DNA of 37,584 nucleotides, from contig CAJUIH010000020.1 in assembly GCA_910586045.1 (NCBI GenBank), forward strand, positions 1-37,584, in the 5' to 3' direction. This document shows, one piece after another, positions 17,157 through 24,671 of the stretch (its first letter is position 1; each line of letters opens with the position of its first letter). A program made the translations under genes and the position numbers. The DNA comes from an uncultured Eubacterium sp. Lineage in GTDB: Bacteria; Bacillota; Clostridia; Lachnospirales; Lachnospiraceae. Under the pieces are notes generated by a model that saw only the letters and a program-made list of their open reading frames with translations, had not been told where the DNA came from and ran no database searches.

Positions 17157-18437
17157 ATGGAACAGAAAATACTGGCGGCGACGCTGTATATAAAAGACGG
17201 GCTGCCCGTTATGGGTCCGGACGACCTGACCCCTGCCGGGGATTTAGAGTTTCTGGCAAAATCGTATAATGACGGGGGCATTGATAAAATTTTTGTATTT
17301 GACTTGTCCGCAGAAGACGAAGAGCACGAAAAGAATTTACATACGATCCGGGAACTAAACCGCCTGATTGAAATCCCGACCTGCGGGGGCGGAAATGTAA
17401 AACGCCTGGAAGATATCAAAAAATTATTGTATGCCGGGTGCAAACAGACATTGATTAACGGTTCCAAGCCGTACTGCTTTGAACTCGTCGATGAAGCAAG
17501 CAGCCGTTTTGGAAATGAGAAAATCCTGGTTTCGGTAAAAAATATTGATTTTATTTTCAAACACCGGGAAGTGATAGAGGAAAAGATCCATGAAATGCTT
17601 GTTATGAACACAAAGCTGCTGGATTCGATTGAAAATCTGACGGATACGCAGTACGTTGCGATCTGCGAGGACAACAGCCTGGAGCAGATTCTGCAGATCT
17701 TGCGGCGGGAAAACTCACGCGGGGTATACGGCACGTTTTTAAACGACGTCAATATGAATGCCATGGAACTGAAATCGCAGCTTTCCCAAAACGGCATCAA
17801 AATGGACAATTTTGAGCCTGCCTTAAAATGGAGCGACTTCAAATACAATTCCGACGGTATGGTACCGGTAGTCGCACAGGATTACCGTACGGGAGAAGTG
17901 CTGATGGTGGCCTATATGAATGAAGAGGCATTTAACAAAACAATAACAACCGGAAAGATGACCTATTACAGCAGGAGCCGGGGCGAATTATGGACAAAAG
18001 GCATGACTTCCGGCCATATCCAGTATGTAAAATCGCTGACAGCGGACTGCGACCTGGACACAATTCTGGCCAGGGTATCCCAAGTAGGGGCTGCGTGCCA
18101 TACCGGGCAGTATAGCTGCTTTCATAATGAGATTGTACACAAGCAATATTTGGAGCGCAATCCGCTCAAAGTATTTGAAGACGAGTACGCGGTGATTTTA
18201 GACCGCAAACAGCATCCGAAAGAGGGTTCGTATACGAACTATTTACTAGATAAAGGGCTGGATAAAATCTTAAAAAAAATCGGGGAAGAAGCGACAGAAA
18301 TCGTAATCGCAGCGAAAAACCCGGATCCGGAGGAAATTAAGTATGAAGCGGCGGATTTTTTGTATCATTTAATGGTATTGATGGTAGAAAAAGGGCTGAC
18401 TTGGGAAGATATTACAAGCGAGCTTTCCCAGCGTTAA
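17157..18437 (+). CDS. hisIE: HisIE with an extra N-terminal half-barrel domain
   Basis: The C-terminal half is a bifunctional histidine enzyme. HisI (phosphoribosyl-AMP cyclohydrolase, about residues 215-325) has TYYSRSRGELWTKGMTSGH and the zinc motif CDLD...ACHTGQYSCFH. HisE (phosphoribosyl-ATP pyrophosphohydrolase, about 340-426) has LDKILKKIGEEATEIVIAAK and EAADFLYHLMVLM. The first roughly 200 residues resemble part of a HisA/HisF (beta-alpha)8 barrel: a start with GPDDLTPAGDLEFLAKSYND, then GGIDKIFVFDLSAED, EIPTCGGGNVKRLEDIKKLL and TLINGSK. The catalytic aspartates of HisA/HisF are not evident, so it may be structural or regulatory. At 426 residues it is about twice the length of ordinary HisIE. 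ATG 17157 follows GAAAGG. It is the last gene of the his run. Confidence 0.9.
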   Translation: MEQKILAATLYIKDGLPVMGPDDLTPAGDLEFLAKSYNDGGIDKIFVFDLSAEDEEHEKNLHTIRELNRLIEIPTCGGGNVKRLEDIKKLLYAGCKQTLINGSKPYCFELVDEASSRFGNEKILVSVKNIDFIFKHREVIEEKIHEMLVMNTKLLDSIENLTDTQYVAICEDNSLEQILQILRRENSRGVYGTFLNDVNMNAMELKSQLSQNGIKMDNFEPALKWSDFKYNSDGMVPVVAQDYRTGEVLMVAYMNEEAFNKTITTGKMTYYSRSRGELWTKGMTSGHIQYVKSLTADCDLDTILARVSQVGAACHTGQYSCFHNEIVHKQYLERNPLKVFEDEYAVILDRKQHPKEGSYTNYLLDKGLDKILKKIGEEATEIVIAAKNPDPEEIKYEAADFLYHLMVLMVEKGLTWEDITSELSQR

Positions 18438-18445
18438 ATGTGTGT

Positions 18446-18455
18446 GGGGGGGGGG
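18446..18455. repeat. G10 homopolymer
   Basis: Ten consecutive G residues start nine bases after the hisIE stop codon, at the edge of the palindromic repeat element. Confidence 0.8.
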
Positions 18456-18467
18456 ATGCGGTAATAC

Positions 18468-18576
18468 GGACGCCGGATGAGGGGCGGGGTTCTGGTTTGC
18501 GGCTCTTGTTCCAGAATGCTAAGAATCCCTAAGCATTCTGCATTTACACGGCATCCTGCCCGGTCGCGGCGCCTAG
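18468..18576. repeat. Palindromic intergenic repeat, copy A
   Basis: This copy is mosaic. Its left part (18468-18520, starting GGACGCCGGATGAGG) matches the left part of copy C near 33874. From CCAGAATGCT (18511) to GCGCCTA (18576) it matches the centre of copy B (22051-22117) nearly base for base. The core CAGAATGCTAAGAATCCCT followed by AAGCATTCTG is itself an inverted repeat. It occupies the position where a hisIE terminator would be expected. Confidence 0.75.
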
Positions 18577-18618
18577 TACATCGGTCACTAAATATCTCAT
18601 AGTTTCACTTGTCTATTT

Positions 18619-18679
18619 TTCCGATAGCACATGGCAAAAATCCCAGGTGATCCCCGGTACACCTCCGGTTTTTGCCATG
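18619..18679. repeat. 31-bp shared motif forming an inverted repeat
   Basis: Positions 18619-18649 (beginning TTCCGATAGCACATGGCAAA) match 26647-26677 at 29 of 31 bases. Within this copy, CATGGCAAAAATCCCAGGTG (18630-18649) faces CACCTCCGGTTTTTGCCATG (18660-18679) as an imperfect hairpin. It lies just ahead of the TnpB relic and could be an element end. Confidence 0.75.
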
Positions 18680-18689
18680 CACTCTCGAA

Positions 18690-19345
18690 GAAAAATCCTG
18701 CGGACGATCGGTAAGTTATTTCGTGGTCTATAGCATTTCCATCTGTGAAGCAAAGCCGGATAACCAGCATTATTGCAGTATTGATATTGGCATAGATAAC
18801 TTAGCAGCCGTAACAGCGAATACAGGATGCAGGGCATATATCATAAATGGCAAAGGTCTGAAGTCGGTAAATAAATACTACAATAAACAGGTATCCCATT
18901 ACAGGGAAGCGGCAAAACGGATGAATGGCATGGACTTTACAAAACGTATGGCGCGGATAACTGCCAAAAGGAACCGGAAAATAGATGATTCTATGCAGAA
19001 AGCCAACCATAAGATTGCAGATTTTTGTAAGGATAAAGACATTCATACAATTGTTATAGGATACAATAAAGACTGGAAAAGGGATTCAAAATTAAGCGGG
19101 GATGTGAACCAGAGTTTTGCCGGGATCCCAACACAGCGGTTTATAGGAATGATACAGTCTAAGGCGCAGGAAGCAGGAATCCATGTTATTGTAACGGAAG
19201 AATCCTATACATCCGGAACAAGTTTTCTGGATGCTGATATTAACGCTTCCTATCAGATATAAAAAAAGTATTCCCAGCAGCATATGCGAATGGGATAGAG
19301 GGTGTGGTGTTACATCCATTCAAAGTAAATGCAGCTTTCGTATAA
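18690..19345 (+). pseudogene. tnpB: Decayed TnpB (IS200/IS605 OrfB) gene
   Basis: TnpB proteins are RuvC-type RNA-guided nucleases of IS200/IS605 elements. An open frame (to TAA at 19262) encodes the middle of the protein: YCSIDIGIDNLAAV (RuvC-I Asp), MARITAKRNRKIDDSM, VIGYNKDWKRDSKLSG, QRFIGMIQSKAQEAGI and VTEESYTSGTSFLDADINAS. The N-terminal part before RuvC-I is gone. SGTSFLD joins directly to ADINASYQI, so the zinc-finger segment that normally separates them is deleted in frame. After SYQI a frameshift follows; the correct C-terminus (KKVFPAAYANGIEGVVLHPF then KVNAAFV) continues in another frame to TAA at 19343-19345. No TnpA or intact element ends are visible. It cannot be functional. 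Confidence 0.88.
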
Positions 19346-19524
19346 ACTGCATTGATTGATATACAAATTTATTAAAATATTTAATATATCATAATGATTT
19401 TAATGAATTTGATAACATACTACTTTACCAATAAAAATTATCTACATCCATAAAGAAAAAGAATTACCGTACTGTAAAAAACAAAAAAAGGATTACTGTA
19501 CTGCAAAAAGTTTACAAATAAAAT

Positions 19525-19665
19525 GAGATATCATATTGCAAAACAATCACAAATAAAAAGAGATATTAAATGGAAAACGATCATAATGAAAAAAGAATAT
19601 CTTACGAAACGATCGCAATAAAAGAGATCCCCCAAAAAAATGATTACAATGAAACAAGATATTAC
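19525..19665. repeat. AT-rich degenerate tandem repeats
   Basis: Units start with GAGATAT-like sequence at 19525, 19560, 19595, 19624 and 19656 (spacings 35, 35, 29, 32). The first three share the pattern GATAT...AAAACGATCACAATAAAA, with substitutions. Confidence 0.6.
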
Positions 19666-19696
19666 GCATTTACAACTAAAATTTTTTCACTGTCAG

Positions 19697-19929
19697 CCGG
19701 AAACGGGAAGCAGGACCCTGTGGCTGTGACTGTGGAGAAACGTTAGAAACTCTTAGTATTCTGCTCGTAACCTAGGATTTTCAAGCACGGATGCCTGAAA
19801 AAGGGTCTGTCCGCCACGGACGGCGGATACAGACCCGGTCCGTACGCTGCCGGAACCAAAATGCAGAATACTTAGAGTTTCTTACGTTTCGCAGCGTCAC
19901 AGCCACAGGGTCCTGCTTCCCGTTTCCGG
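19697..19929. repeat. Long hairpin element D
   Basis: The left arm 19697-19764 begins CCGGAAACGGGAAGCAGGAC and the right arm 19863-19929 is its near-perfect reverse complement over about 67 bases. The roughly 98-base centre holds a second hairpin (GGGTCTGT near 19804 against ACAGACCC near 19831). The inner arm ends (CTTAGTATTCTGC) resemble the CCTAAGCATTCTGC core of copies A-C, suggesting a divergent relative. Confidence 0.8.
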
Positions 19930-20031
19930 CGTCCAGGAGGCCGATAAATATCAAAGCCCCTGTTTCCGGCGTCCGGGAGGCCGATAAACATCAAAGCCCC
20001 CGTTTCCGGCATCCAGGAAGCCATAAAAATT
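19922..20031. repeat. Three 40-bp tandem repeats
   Basis: Units begin with GTTTCCGGC at 19922, 19962 and 20002, exactly 40 bp apart. The third is cut short. Each contains the imperfect dyad GGCGTCCAGGAGGCC followed by GATAAA-type sequence and (in the first two) ATCAAAGCCCC. The first unit overlaps the outer tip of hairpin D. Confidence 0.85.
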
Positions 20032-20039
20032 TTTTGTAA

Positions 20040-20074
20040 AAGTAGATAAAAAGTAGATAACGATTTGATATAAT
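20040..20074 (+). promoter_or_regulatory. Promoter and response-regulator-type repeats of the first two-component system
   Basis: AAGTAGATAA occurs at 20040-20049 and again at 20051-20060, an 11-bp period (one helical turn) typical of OmpR-family binding sites. TATAAT follows at 20069-20074 and the -35 position is occupied by the repeats rather than a consensus hexamer, as expected of an activated promoter. Confidence 0.65.
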
Positions 20075-20104
20075 ACCCTTATCCTTTACATGGAGGTGGA
20101 TACA

Positions 20105-20779
20105 GTGAAAGCCAAACTACTCATTGCAGACGACGAAGCCGATATCGTCTCCATGCTGAAAAGTTACTTTACATGGAACGGTTATGAGGTCTATACGGCC
20201 GCGAATGGTTTAGAAGCGATCGAAAAGGCCGGCATGCAGCCGGATTTGATTTTGCTGGACATCAATATGCCGGACGTGGACGGGATGGAGGTCTGCGCCC
20301 GGATTCGCGAGTTTGTCTGCTGCCCGATCTTATTTCTGACGGCCAGAATTGACGATGCGGATAAAATCAAAGGATTTGGAGTTGGCGCCGATGATTATAT
20401 TGTAAAGCCATTTTCCCTGGATGAGCTGGGGGCGAGGGTTTCGGCGCATATCAGACGGGAACGCCGCCAGAGGGCGTCCGCGAAAGTCTGCTTTGACGAC
20501 CGGCTTGCGATTGATTATGCGAAGCGCAGCCTGTATTATGACGGCAGACAGGTTCCGCTCGCAAAAAAAGAATTTGATATTGTGGAATTGCTGTCGCAGC
20601 ACAGAGGGCAGGTATTTGGAAAAGAACGCATTTATGAACTGGTATGGGATTATGACAGTGAGGGAGAAGCGACGGTAGTTGCCGAACATGTCCGAAGAAT
20701 CCGGATGAAATTTAAGGACGCAGGGATGAAATCCTATATTGAAACGGTGTGGGGAGTGGGGTATCGATGGGAGTCATAA
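20105..20779 (+). CDS. OmpR/PhoB family response regulator
   Basis: The product (224 residues) has a receiver domain with acidic pocket D9/D10, phospho-acceptor D52 (in LILLDINMPDVDG), the conserved Thr in FLTARI and Lys in IVKPFS, then a winged-helix DNA-binding domain ending VRRIRMKFKDAG...ETVWGVGYRWES. GTG 20105 is preferred because GGAGG (20092-20096) is spaced correctly before it; the ATG at 20090 would place that site inside the gene. It overlaps the kinase gene by 13 bp. The direct repeats upstream suggest autoregulation, and a matching sequence lies upstream of the ABC operon at 29246. Confidence 0.92.
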   Translation: MKAKLLIADDEADIVSMLKSYFTWNGYEVYTAANGLEAIEKAGMQPDLILLDINMPDVDGMEVCARIREFVCCPILFLTARIDDADKIKGFGVGADDYIVKPFSLDELGARVSAHIRRERRQRASAKVCFDDRLAIDYAKRSLYYDGRQVPLAKKEFDIVELLSQHRGQVFGKERIYELVWDYDSEGEATVVAEHVRRIRMKFKDAGMKSYIETVWGVGYRWES

Positions 20780-21978
20780 AAAAATGGATTCATGTAAAAT
20801 CGGTGAAAAAAGATTTTGCGCTGTACTTGCTGCTTTATATTATCATTTCTCTGCTTTTCGGTTTTTTTGGTTCGAGATGCTGTCTGTCGGGGCAGCAGGT
20901 GATCATCAGAAAATATCAGGACAGTATGCAGAGTGCGCAGCAGGACGTGGGATATCGTTTGTATGACGCGGACGGAGACCATGTATGGATCAATTATTAT
21001 ACACAGGACCTTACCCAGTTTTTGGAACCGTTTGACAATCTGGCTTATAATCTGCTTGGGATCGGCAGCGTGCTTGTTTATCCGTTTAGCTTTATTGTAT
21101 GCATTGGAATAACGAGTATGCTGTTTTATAAACGCAAGCTCCACAAGCCACTGGAGATTTTAAACAGCGCGGCGGACAGCATTGCGGCGGACAATCTTGC
21201 TTTTACCATTCGTTATGACAGGAGGGATGAATTAGGGAAATTGTGCATGTCTTTTGAAAAAATGCGCGCGGCATTGCAGGACAATCATTTGGAAATGTGG
21301 CGCCAGATAGAGGAACGAAAACGTTTGAACGCAGCGTTTGCCCATGATTTACGCACGCCGCTTACGGTTTTAAAAGGGCAGAGTGAAATGCTTATCTCTT
21401 ACGCGCCGAATATGTCGAAAGAACAGATGGTCGAAACGGTTTCCGTTATGGGACGCCATATCGCAAGGCTTGAAACGTATGTCGATACGATGCATGACCT
21501 GCAGCGTTTGGAAGATCTTGCCGTGCAAAAGCAGTGGATGGCGGCAGAAACGGTAGTGGAACAAATGGAGGAGACAGCAGGTCCTGTGAGCGGGCAAAAA
21601 AAGTTTGTACTGCAAAAAAAGCTGGATGGCGCTGAAAAACTGGAAATAGACGTTTCTGTTGTCATGCGGGTGTATGAAAATCTGCTGGCAAATGCCGTCC
21701 GGTATGCGCGCGATACGGTGACGGTGTCTGTTTGTATGAAAAAGGGGCGTTTTCAAATTACGGTATCGGATGACGGGCAGGGATTTTCAGCAAAAGAACT
21801 TGCCGAAGCGGCAAAACCATTTTATAAGTCCAAAGAAACGAAAAGCGGGCAGTTTGGAATGGGGCTGTATATTTGCAAGGTCCTCTGCGAAAAGCACGGC
21901 GGTTTGCTGCGGCTTTCCAACAACGGCGGCGCATGTGTGACGGCGGCATTTTCCTGCCGGGTTTTTCCGGGACAGTAA
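20767..21978 (+). CDS. Sensor histidine kinase
   Basis: This membrane kinase is the partner of the upstream response regulator. The product (403 residues) has a membrane helix near residues 17-36, a short extracytoplasmic loop of about 60 residues, a second helix near 97-120, a HAMP domain, a HisKA domain with the phospho-acceptor in AAFAHDLRTPLTVLKG (about His193), and a HATPase domain with N-box NLLANAVRYA, DDGQGFS and GQFGMGLYICK. ATG 20767 follows GGGGAG and overlaps the regulator stop. The TAA stop lies in the terminal bases of palindromic element B. No transporter follows directly; the nearest ABC operon is 7.3 kb downstream. Confidence 0.9.
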   Translation: MGVIKKWIHVKSVKKDFALYLLLYIIISLLFGFFGSRCCLSGQQVIIRKYQDSMQSAQQDVGYRLYDADGDHVWINYYTQDLTQFLEPFDNLAYNLLGIGSVLVYPFSFIVCIGITSMLFYKRKLHKPLEILNSAADSIAADNLAFTIRYDRRDELGKLCMSFEKMRAALQDNHLEMWRQIEERKRLNAAFAHDLRTPLTVLKGQSEMLISYAPNMSKEQMVETVSVMGRHIARLETYVDTMHDLQRLEDLAVQKQWMAAETVVEQMEETAGPVSGQKKFVLQKKLDGAEKLEIDVSVVMRVYENLLANAVRYARDTVTVSVCMKKGRFQITVSDDGQGFSAKELAEAAKPFYKSKETKSGQFGMGLYICKVLCEKHGGLLRLSNNGGACVTAAFSCRVFPGQ

Positions 21979-22290
21979 CAATTCAGATGAGGTGTTACTT
22001 TTTAGGCCGGACGCTGGGAGAGACGGTTTGCCCGGCTTTCTGGCGGCCCTCCAGAATGGTAAGAATCCCTAAGCATTCTGCAATTTACGGATCAGCCTGC
22101 CCCGGTCGCGGCGCCTAATTCGCCCTGGCTGACGCCAGCAGCTAAAGTCGCCGCTTGGCTTCGCCCCTTTGGTAACCGGGCAGAATGCTAAGGGTTTCTA
22201 ACCATTCTTTCAAAGCCGCCAGAAAGCCGAGCAAACCGTCTCTCCCAGCGTCCGGCAAGCTAAAAAGTAACACCTTATCTGAACGGTTAC
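21975..22290. repeat. Palindromic intergenic repeat, copy B (about 316 bp)
   Basis: The left arm 21975-22080 and right arm 22181-22290 are highly similar inverted copies. Outer ends read GTAACAATTCAGATGAGGTG and, in reverse complement, GTAACCGTTCAGATAAGGTG; both continue TTACTTTTTAG and GCCGGACGCTGGGAGAGACG. The inner ends carry the AATCCCTAAGCATTCTG core. The 100-base centre is GC-rich and includes GGTCGCGGCGCCTA, shared with copy A. It resembles a non-autonomous element, but no transposase or target duplication is evident. Confidence 0.85.
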
Positions 22291-22463
22291 AATGGAAAAG
22301 ACGCTTTTTTTCGGGCTTGGAAGTTCTACGCAAATTCCCAGTGTATCATTCAGCTTTTCGCAAACCCGTTTTACAGTTGGGATGATTGAAAAATTGACTA
22401 TTTTGCTGTATAATTCTGAAAAGGAAACGAAATATGATCGGAAATAATAGAGGAGAAACGACG
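22291..22463. other. Short non-coding gap after element B
   Basis: Together with element B this gives about 485 bases without a gene. It contains the DUF3788 promoter, TTGAAA (22386-22391), a 17-bp spacer and TATAAT (22409-22414). I see no gene. Confidence 0.6.
22386..22414 (+). promoter_or_regulatory. Promoter of the DUF3788-DUF3784 pair
   Basis: TTGAAA, a spacer of exactly 17 bp and TATAAT, about 50 bp before the start codon. Confidence 0.7.
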
Positions 22464-22934
22464 ATGCTTGATAAAGTACCGAATGCACAGGAAATGACTG
22501 CGTTAGTTGGACAATCTTTATTTGATGTATGGAATAAGCTGTGTATTTTAATTGATGAAAAATATGAAATGGAATGCCAGTGGAATAAAGGCGGGAAAGC
22601 ATGGGATTATGAGTATAAATACCGCCGGGGTGGTAAAACACTTTGTGCGTTATATGCTAGAGAAAATTGTATTGGTTTTATGATTATTTTTGGAAAAGAT
22701 GAGAGAGCAAAATTTGAAGCAGGCCGAAGTAATTATTCCGAGCAAGTTCAAAAGATCTATGATGAAGCACAAACTTACCGTGATGGTAAATGGGTAATGT
22801 TTAAACCGACTGATACATCAATGTTTCATGATTTGATGAAATTATTAGGCATTAAGAGAAAGCCAAATAGGAAGCAGCGGCTTTTGGGTAGGATGGATAC
22901 AGATTCTAGAGGTGTGGAGGTGTCTTATAAATGA
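22464..22934 (+). CDS. DUF3788 family protein
   Basis: The product (156 residues) has the DUF3788 pattern: QSLFDVWNKLCILIDEKYEM, then a WNKGGKAWDYEYKYRRGGKT stretch, LCALYARENCIGFMIIFGK and a C-terminal WVMFKPTD. The family is widespread in Clostridia and has no known function. ATG 22464 follows AGGAGAAACG. The stop overlaps the next start (ATGA at 22931), so the two genes are translationally coupled. The codon usage is AT-rich compared with the housekeeping genes to the left. Confidence 0.82.
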   Translation: MLDKVPNAQEMTALVGQSLFDVWNKLCILIDEKYEMECQWNKGGKAWDYEYKYRRGGKTLCALYARENCIGFMIIFGKDERAKFEAGRSNYSEQVQKIYDEAQTYRDGKWVMFKPTDTSMFHDLMKLLGIKRKPNRKQRLLGRMDTDSRGVEVSYK

Positions 22935-23263
22935 AATTGGCAGATTTATCAACGGGACCAGATTGGATCATATGGATTATTTTTATCATATTTGCCGTAC
23001 TTTCCATCGTTTTGCTTTTGGGACATGGAAGCTGGTTCATTTCTGGATATAATACAGCTTCAAAAGAAGAAAAAGAAAAGTATAATGAAAAGAAACTATG
23101 CAGGACAATGGGGATCGGAATGTCTGTTCTCACATTTCTCATATTCATAATGGGATTGTTGGAAAATATCCTGCCAGCATTTTTTGTATATATTGCATTG
23201 GGTATTGTTTTCATTGATGTTTTAGTAATTATTATTTTAGGAAATACCATATGCAAAAAGTAA
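22931..23263 (+). CDS. DUF3784 family membrane protein
   Basis: The 110-residue product has three hydrophobic segments (about residues 12-32, 57-77 and 82-104) and the DUF3784 signature GHGSWFISGYNTASKEEKEK followed by YNEKKLCR. The function is unknown. The start codon overlaps the DUF3788 stop codon; this pairing suggests cotranscription but not necessarily a shared function. Confidence 0.82.
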   Translation: MKLADLSTGPDWIIWIIFIIFAVLSIVLLLGHGSWFISGYNTASKEEKEKYNEKKLCRTMGIGMSVLTFLIFIMGLLENILPAFFVYIALGIVFIDVLVIIILGNTICKK

Positions 23264-23315
23264 TAGCTTCTTTTTTAGCGGAAAGCCGCATACAAAGAAA
23301 ACTCAGGATGGAGGA

Positions 23316-24110
23316 ATGTATGGTTTGAAGATAATAAACAGAGAAATTGATCACGGAAAACCCTTTGACTGGGGGAAAACATCTTTCGATTATGCGAAAT
23401 TCCGTGACATATATCCGAGGGAGTTTTATCAAAGGATTATTAACCGTAAATTATGCTTAGACGGACAATCTGTCCTTGATATTGGGACGGGTACGGGGGT
23501 TCTTCCTAGAAATATGTACCAGTATGGGGCGAAGTGGACGGCTGCGGATATTTCAGAAAACCAAATCGAACAAGCGAAAATTCTTTCAAAGGGTATGGCT
23601 ATAGATTATCATGTTGTATCAGCAGAGGATCTAAGTTTTTCAGATAACTCTTTTGACGTAATTACAGCGTGCCAGTGCTTTTGGTATTTCAACCATGAGA
23701 CTGTTATGCCTAAGTTTTACCATGTGCTTAGGCCAGAGGGAAGTATTCTTGTTTTATATATGGCATGGCTGCCATTTGAGGATGAGATTGCGGGAGCCAG
23801 TGAAAAACTCGTATTAAAATATAATCCGGATTGGAGCGGCGCAGGGGAAACGAAACATCCGATAGACATACCAGATTGTTACAGAGGAAACTTTAAGATT
23901 GCTTATCATGAAGAATTTACGTTAAGAATCCCATTTACCCGTGAAAGCTGGAATGGAAGAATGAAAGCCTGCCGTGGGATCGGCGCTTCACTTACGGAAA
24001 AAGAGATTTCTATGTGGGAACAAGAACATATGACGCTCCTTGGACGAATTGCGCCGAATGAATTTGATATTTTGCATTATGCTGCGATTGCAGAGCTTAA
24101 AAAGTATTAA
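23316..24110 (+). CDS. Class I SAM-dependent methyltransferase
   Basis: The product (264 residues) carries the SAM-binding motif VLDIGTGTGVLPRNM near residues 53-67, the acidic post-I loop AADISENQIEQAK and a FDVITACQCFWYFN motif, as in the Methyltransf_11 group. The substrate is not predictable. The ATG follows GGATGGAGGA. It lies in the AT-rich accessory stretch near two methyltransferase relics. It appears complete. Confidence 0.87.
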   Translation: MYGLKIINREIDHGKPFDWGKTSFDYAKFRDIYPREFYQRIINRKLCLDGQSVLDIGTGTGVLPRNMYQYGAKWTAADISENQIEQAKILSKGMAIDYHVVSAEDLSFSDNSFDVITACQCFWYFNHETVMPKFYHVLRPEGSILVLYMAWLPFEDEIAGASEKLVLKYNPDWSGAGETKHPIDIPDCYRGNFKIAYHEEFTLRIPFTRESWNGRMKACRGIGASLTEKEISMWEQEHMTLLGRIAPNEFDILHYAAIAELKKY

Positions 24111-24152
24111 ATTTTGTTTGTTAAATGAATATATGTGAGGTTTTACATAAAA

Positions 24153-24668
24153 ATGGATTATAAAATTCGAGAAATTAAAAAACATGAATATCCAATATTA
24201 TCTGATTTCCTGTATGAAGCTATTTTTATTCCAAAGGGCATGGACAGGCCACCAAAATCTATAATTGAACAGCCAGAGCTGCAAGTATATGTTGAGGATT
24301 TTGGAAAAGAAGATGATTGGTGCTTAGTTGCAGAAGTAAAAGGGAAGATTGTAGGCGCAGTATGGGTGCGTATTATGGATGATTACGGGCATATTGATGA
24401 TGAAACGCCCTCATTTGCTATTTCCTTGTATGAGGAATATAGGAATATGGGCATTGGCACAGCGCTTATGAGAGATATGCTTGAATTTTTAACGAGGAAA
24501 GGCTATAAGCAGGCATCTCTTTCTGTGCAGAAAGCGAATGATGCGGTTCGTATGTATCAGAAAGTAGGTTTTGAAGTTATTGACGAAAATGAAGAAGAAT
24601 ATATCATGGTTTGTCGGTTGTCATGTGATGGGAATGTGCAAATGGCTGGTAAATTCTTACCGTATTGA
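24153..24668 (+). CDS. GNAT family N-acetyltransferase
   Basis: The product (171 residues) has GNAT elements in order: an N-terminal YKIREIKKHEYPILSDFLYE, strand beta-4 VGAVWVRIMDD, the acetyl-CoA loop EYRNMGIGTALMRDMLEF (R-x2-G-x-G/A), and ASLSVQKANDAVRMYQKVGF near the end. The acceptor substrate is unknown. ATG 24153 is preferred; an in-frame GTG at 24135 overlaps the only Shine-Dalgarno-like GTGAGG. It lies 42 bp after the methyltransferase. Confidence 0.85.
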   Translation: MDYKIREIKKHEYPILSDFLYEAIFIPKGMDRPPKSIIEQPELQVYVEDFGKEDDWCLVAEVKGKIVGAVWVRIMDDYGHIDDETPSFAISLYEEYRNMGIGTALMRDMLEFLTRKGYKQASLSVQKANDAVRMYQKVGFEVIDENEEEYIMVCRLSCDGNVQMAGKFLPY

Positions 24669-24671
24669 AGT

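Larger units (their letters stand above)
19346..20089. other. Gene-free, repeat-rich interval before the two-component system
   Basis: No coding gene is credible here. The interval holds an AT-rich stretch (19346-19690) with degenerate 30-35-bp repeats, a long hairpin with 67-68-bp arms (19697-19929), three 40-bp tandem repeats (19922-20031) and the promoter of the response regulator gene. Confidence 0.8.

Noticed and set aside
18690..19345. Working TnpB with guide RNA
   Set aside because: The gene lacks its N-terminal part and zinc-finger segment and is frameshifted, and no intact element end was found for a guide region.
19380..19690. Replication origin or plasmid iterons from AT-rich repeats
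   Set aside because: No DnaA boxes, replication or partition genes are nearby, and the repeats are too degenerate for iterons.
19922..20031. CRISPR array from 40-bp repeats
   Set aside because: The repeats are contiguous with no unique spacers between them, and there are no cas genes in the window.
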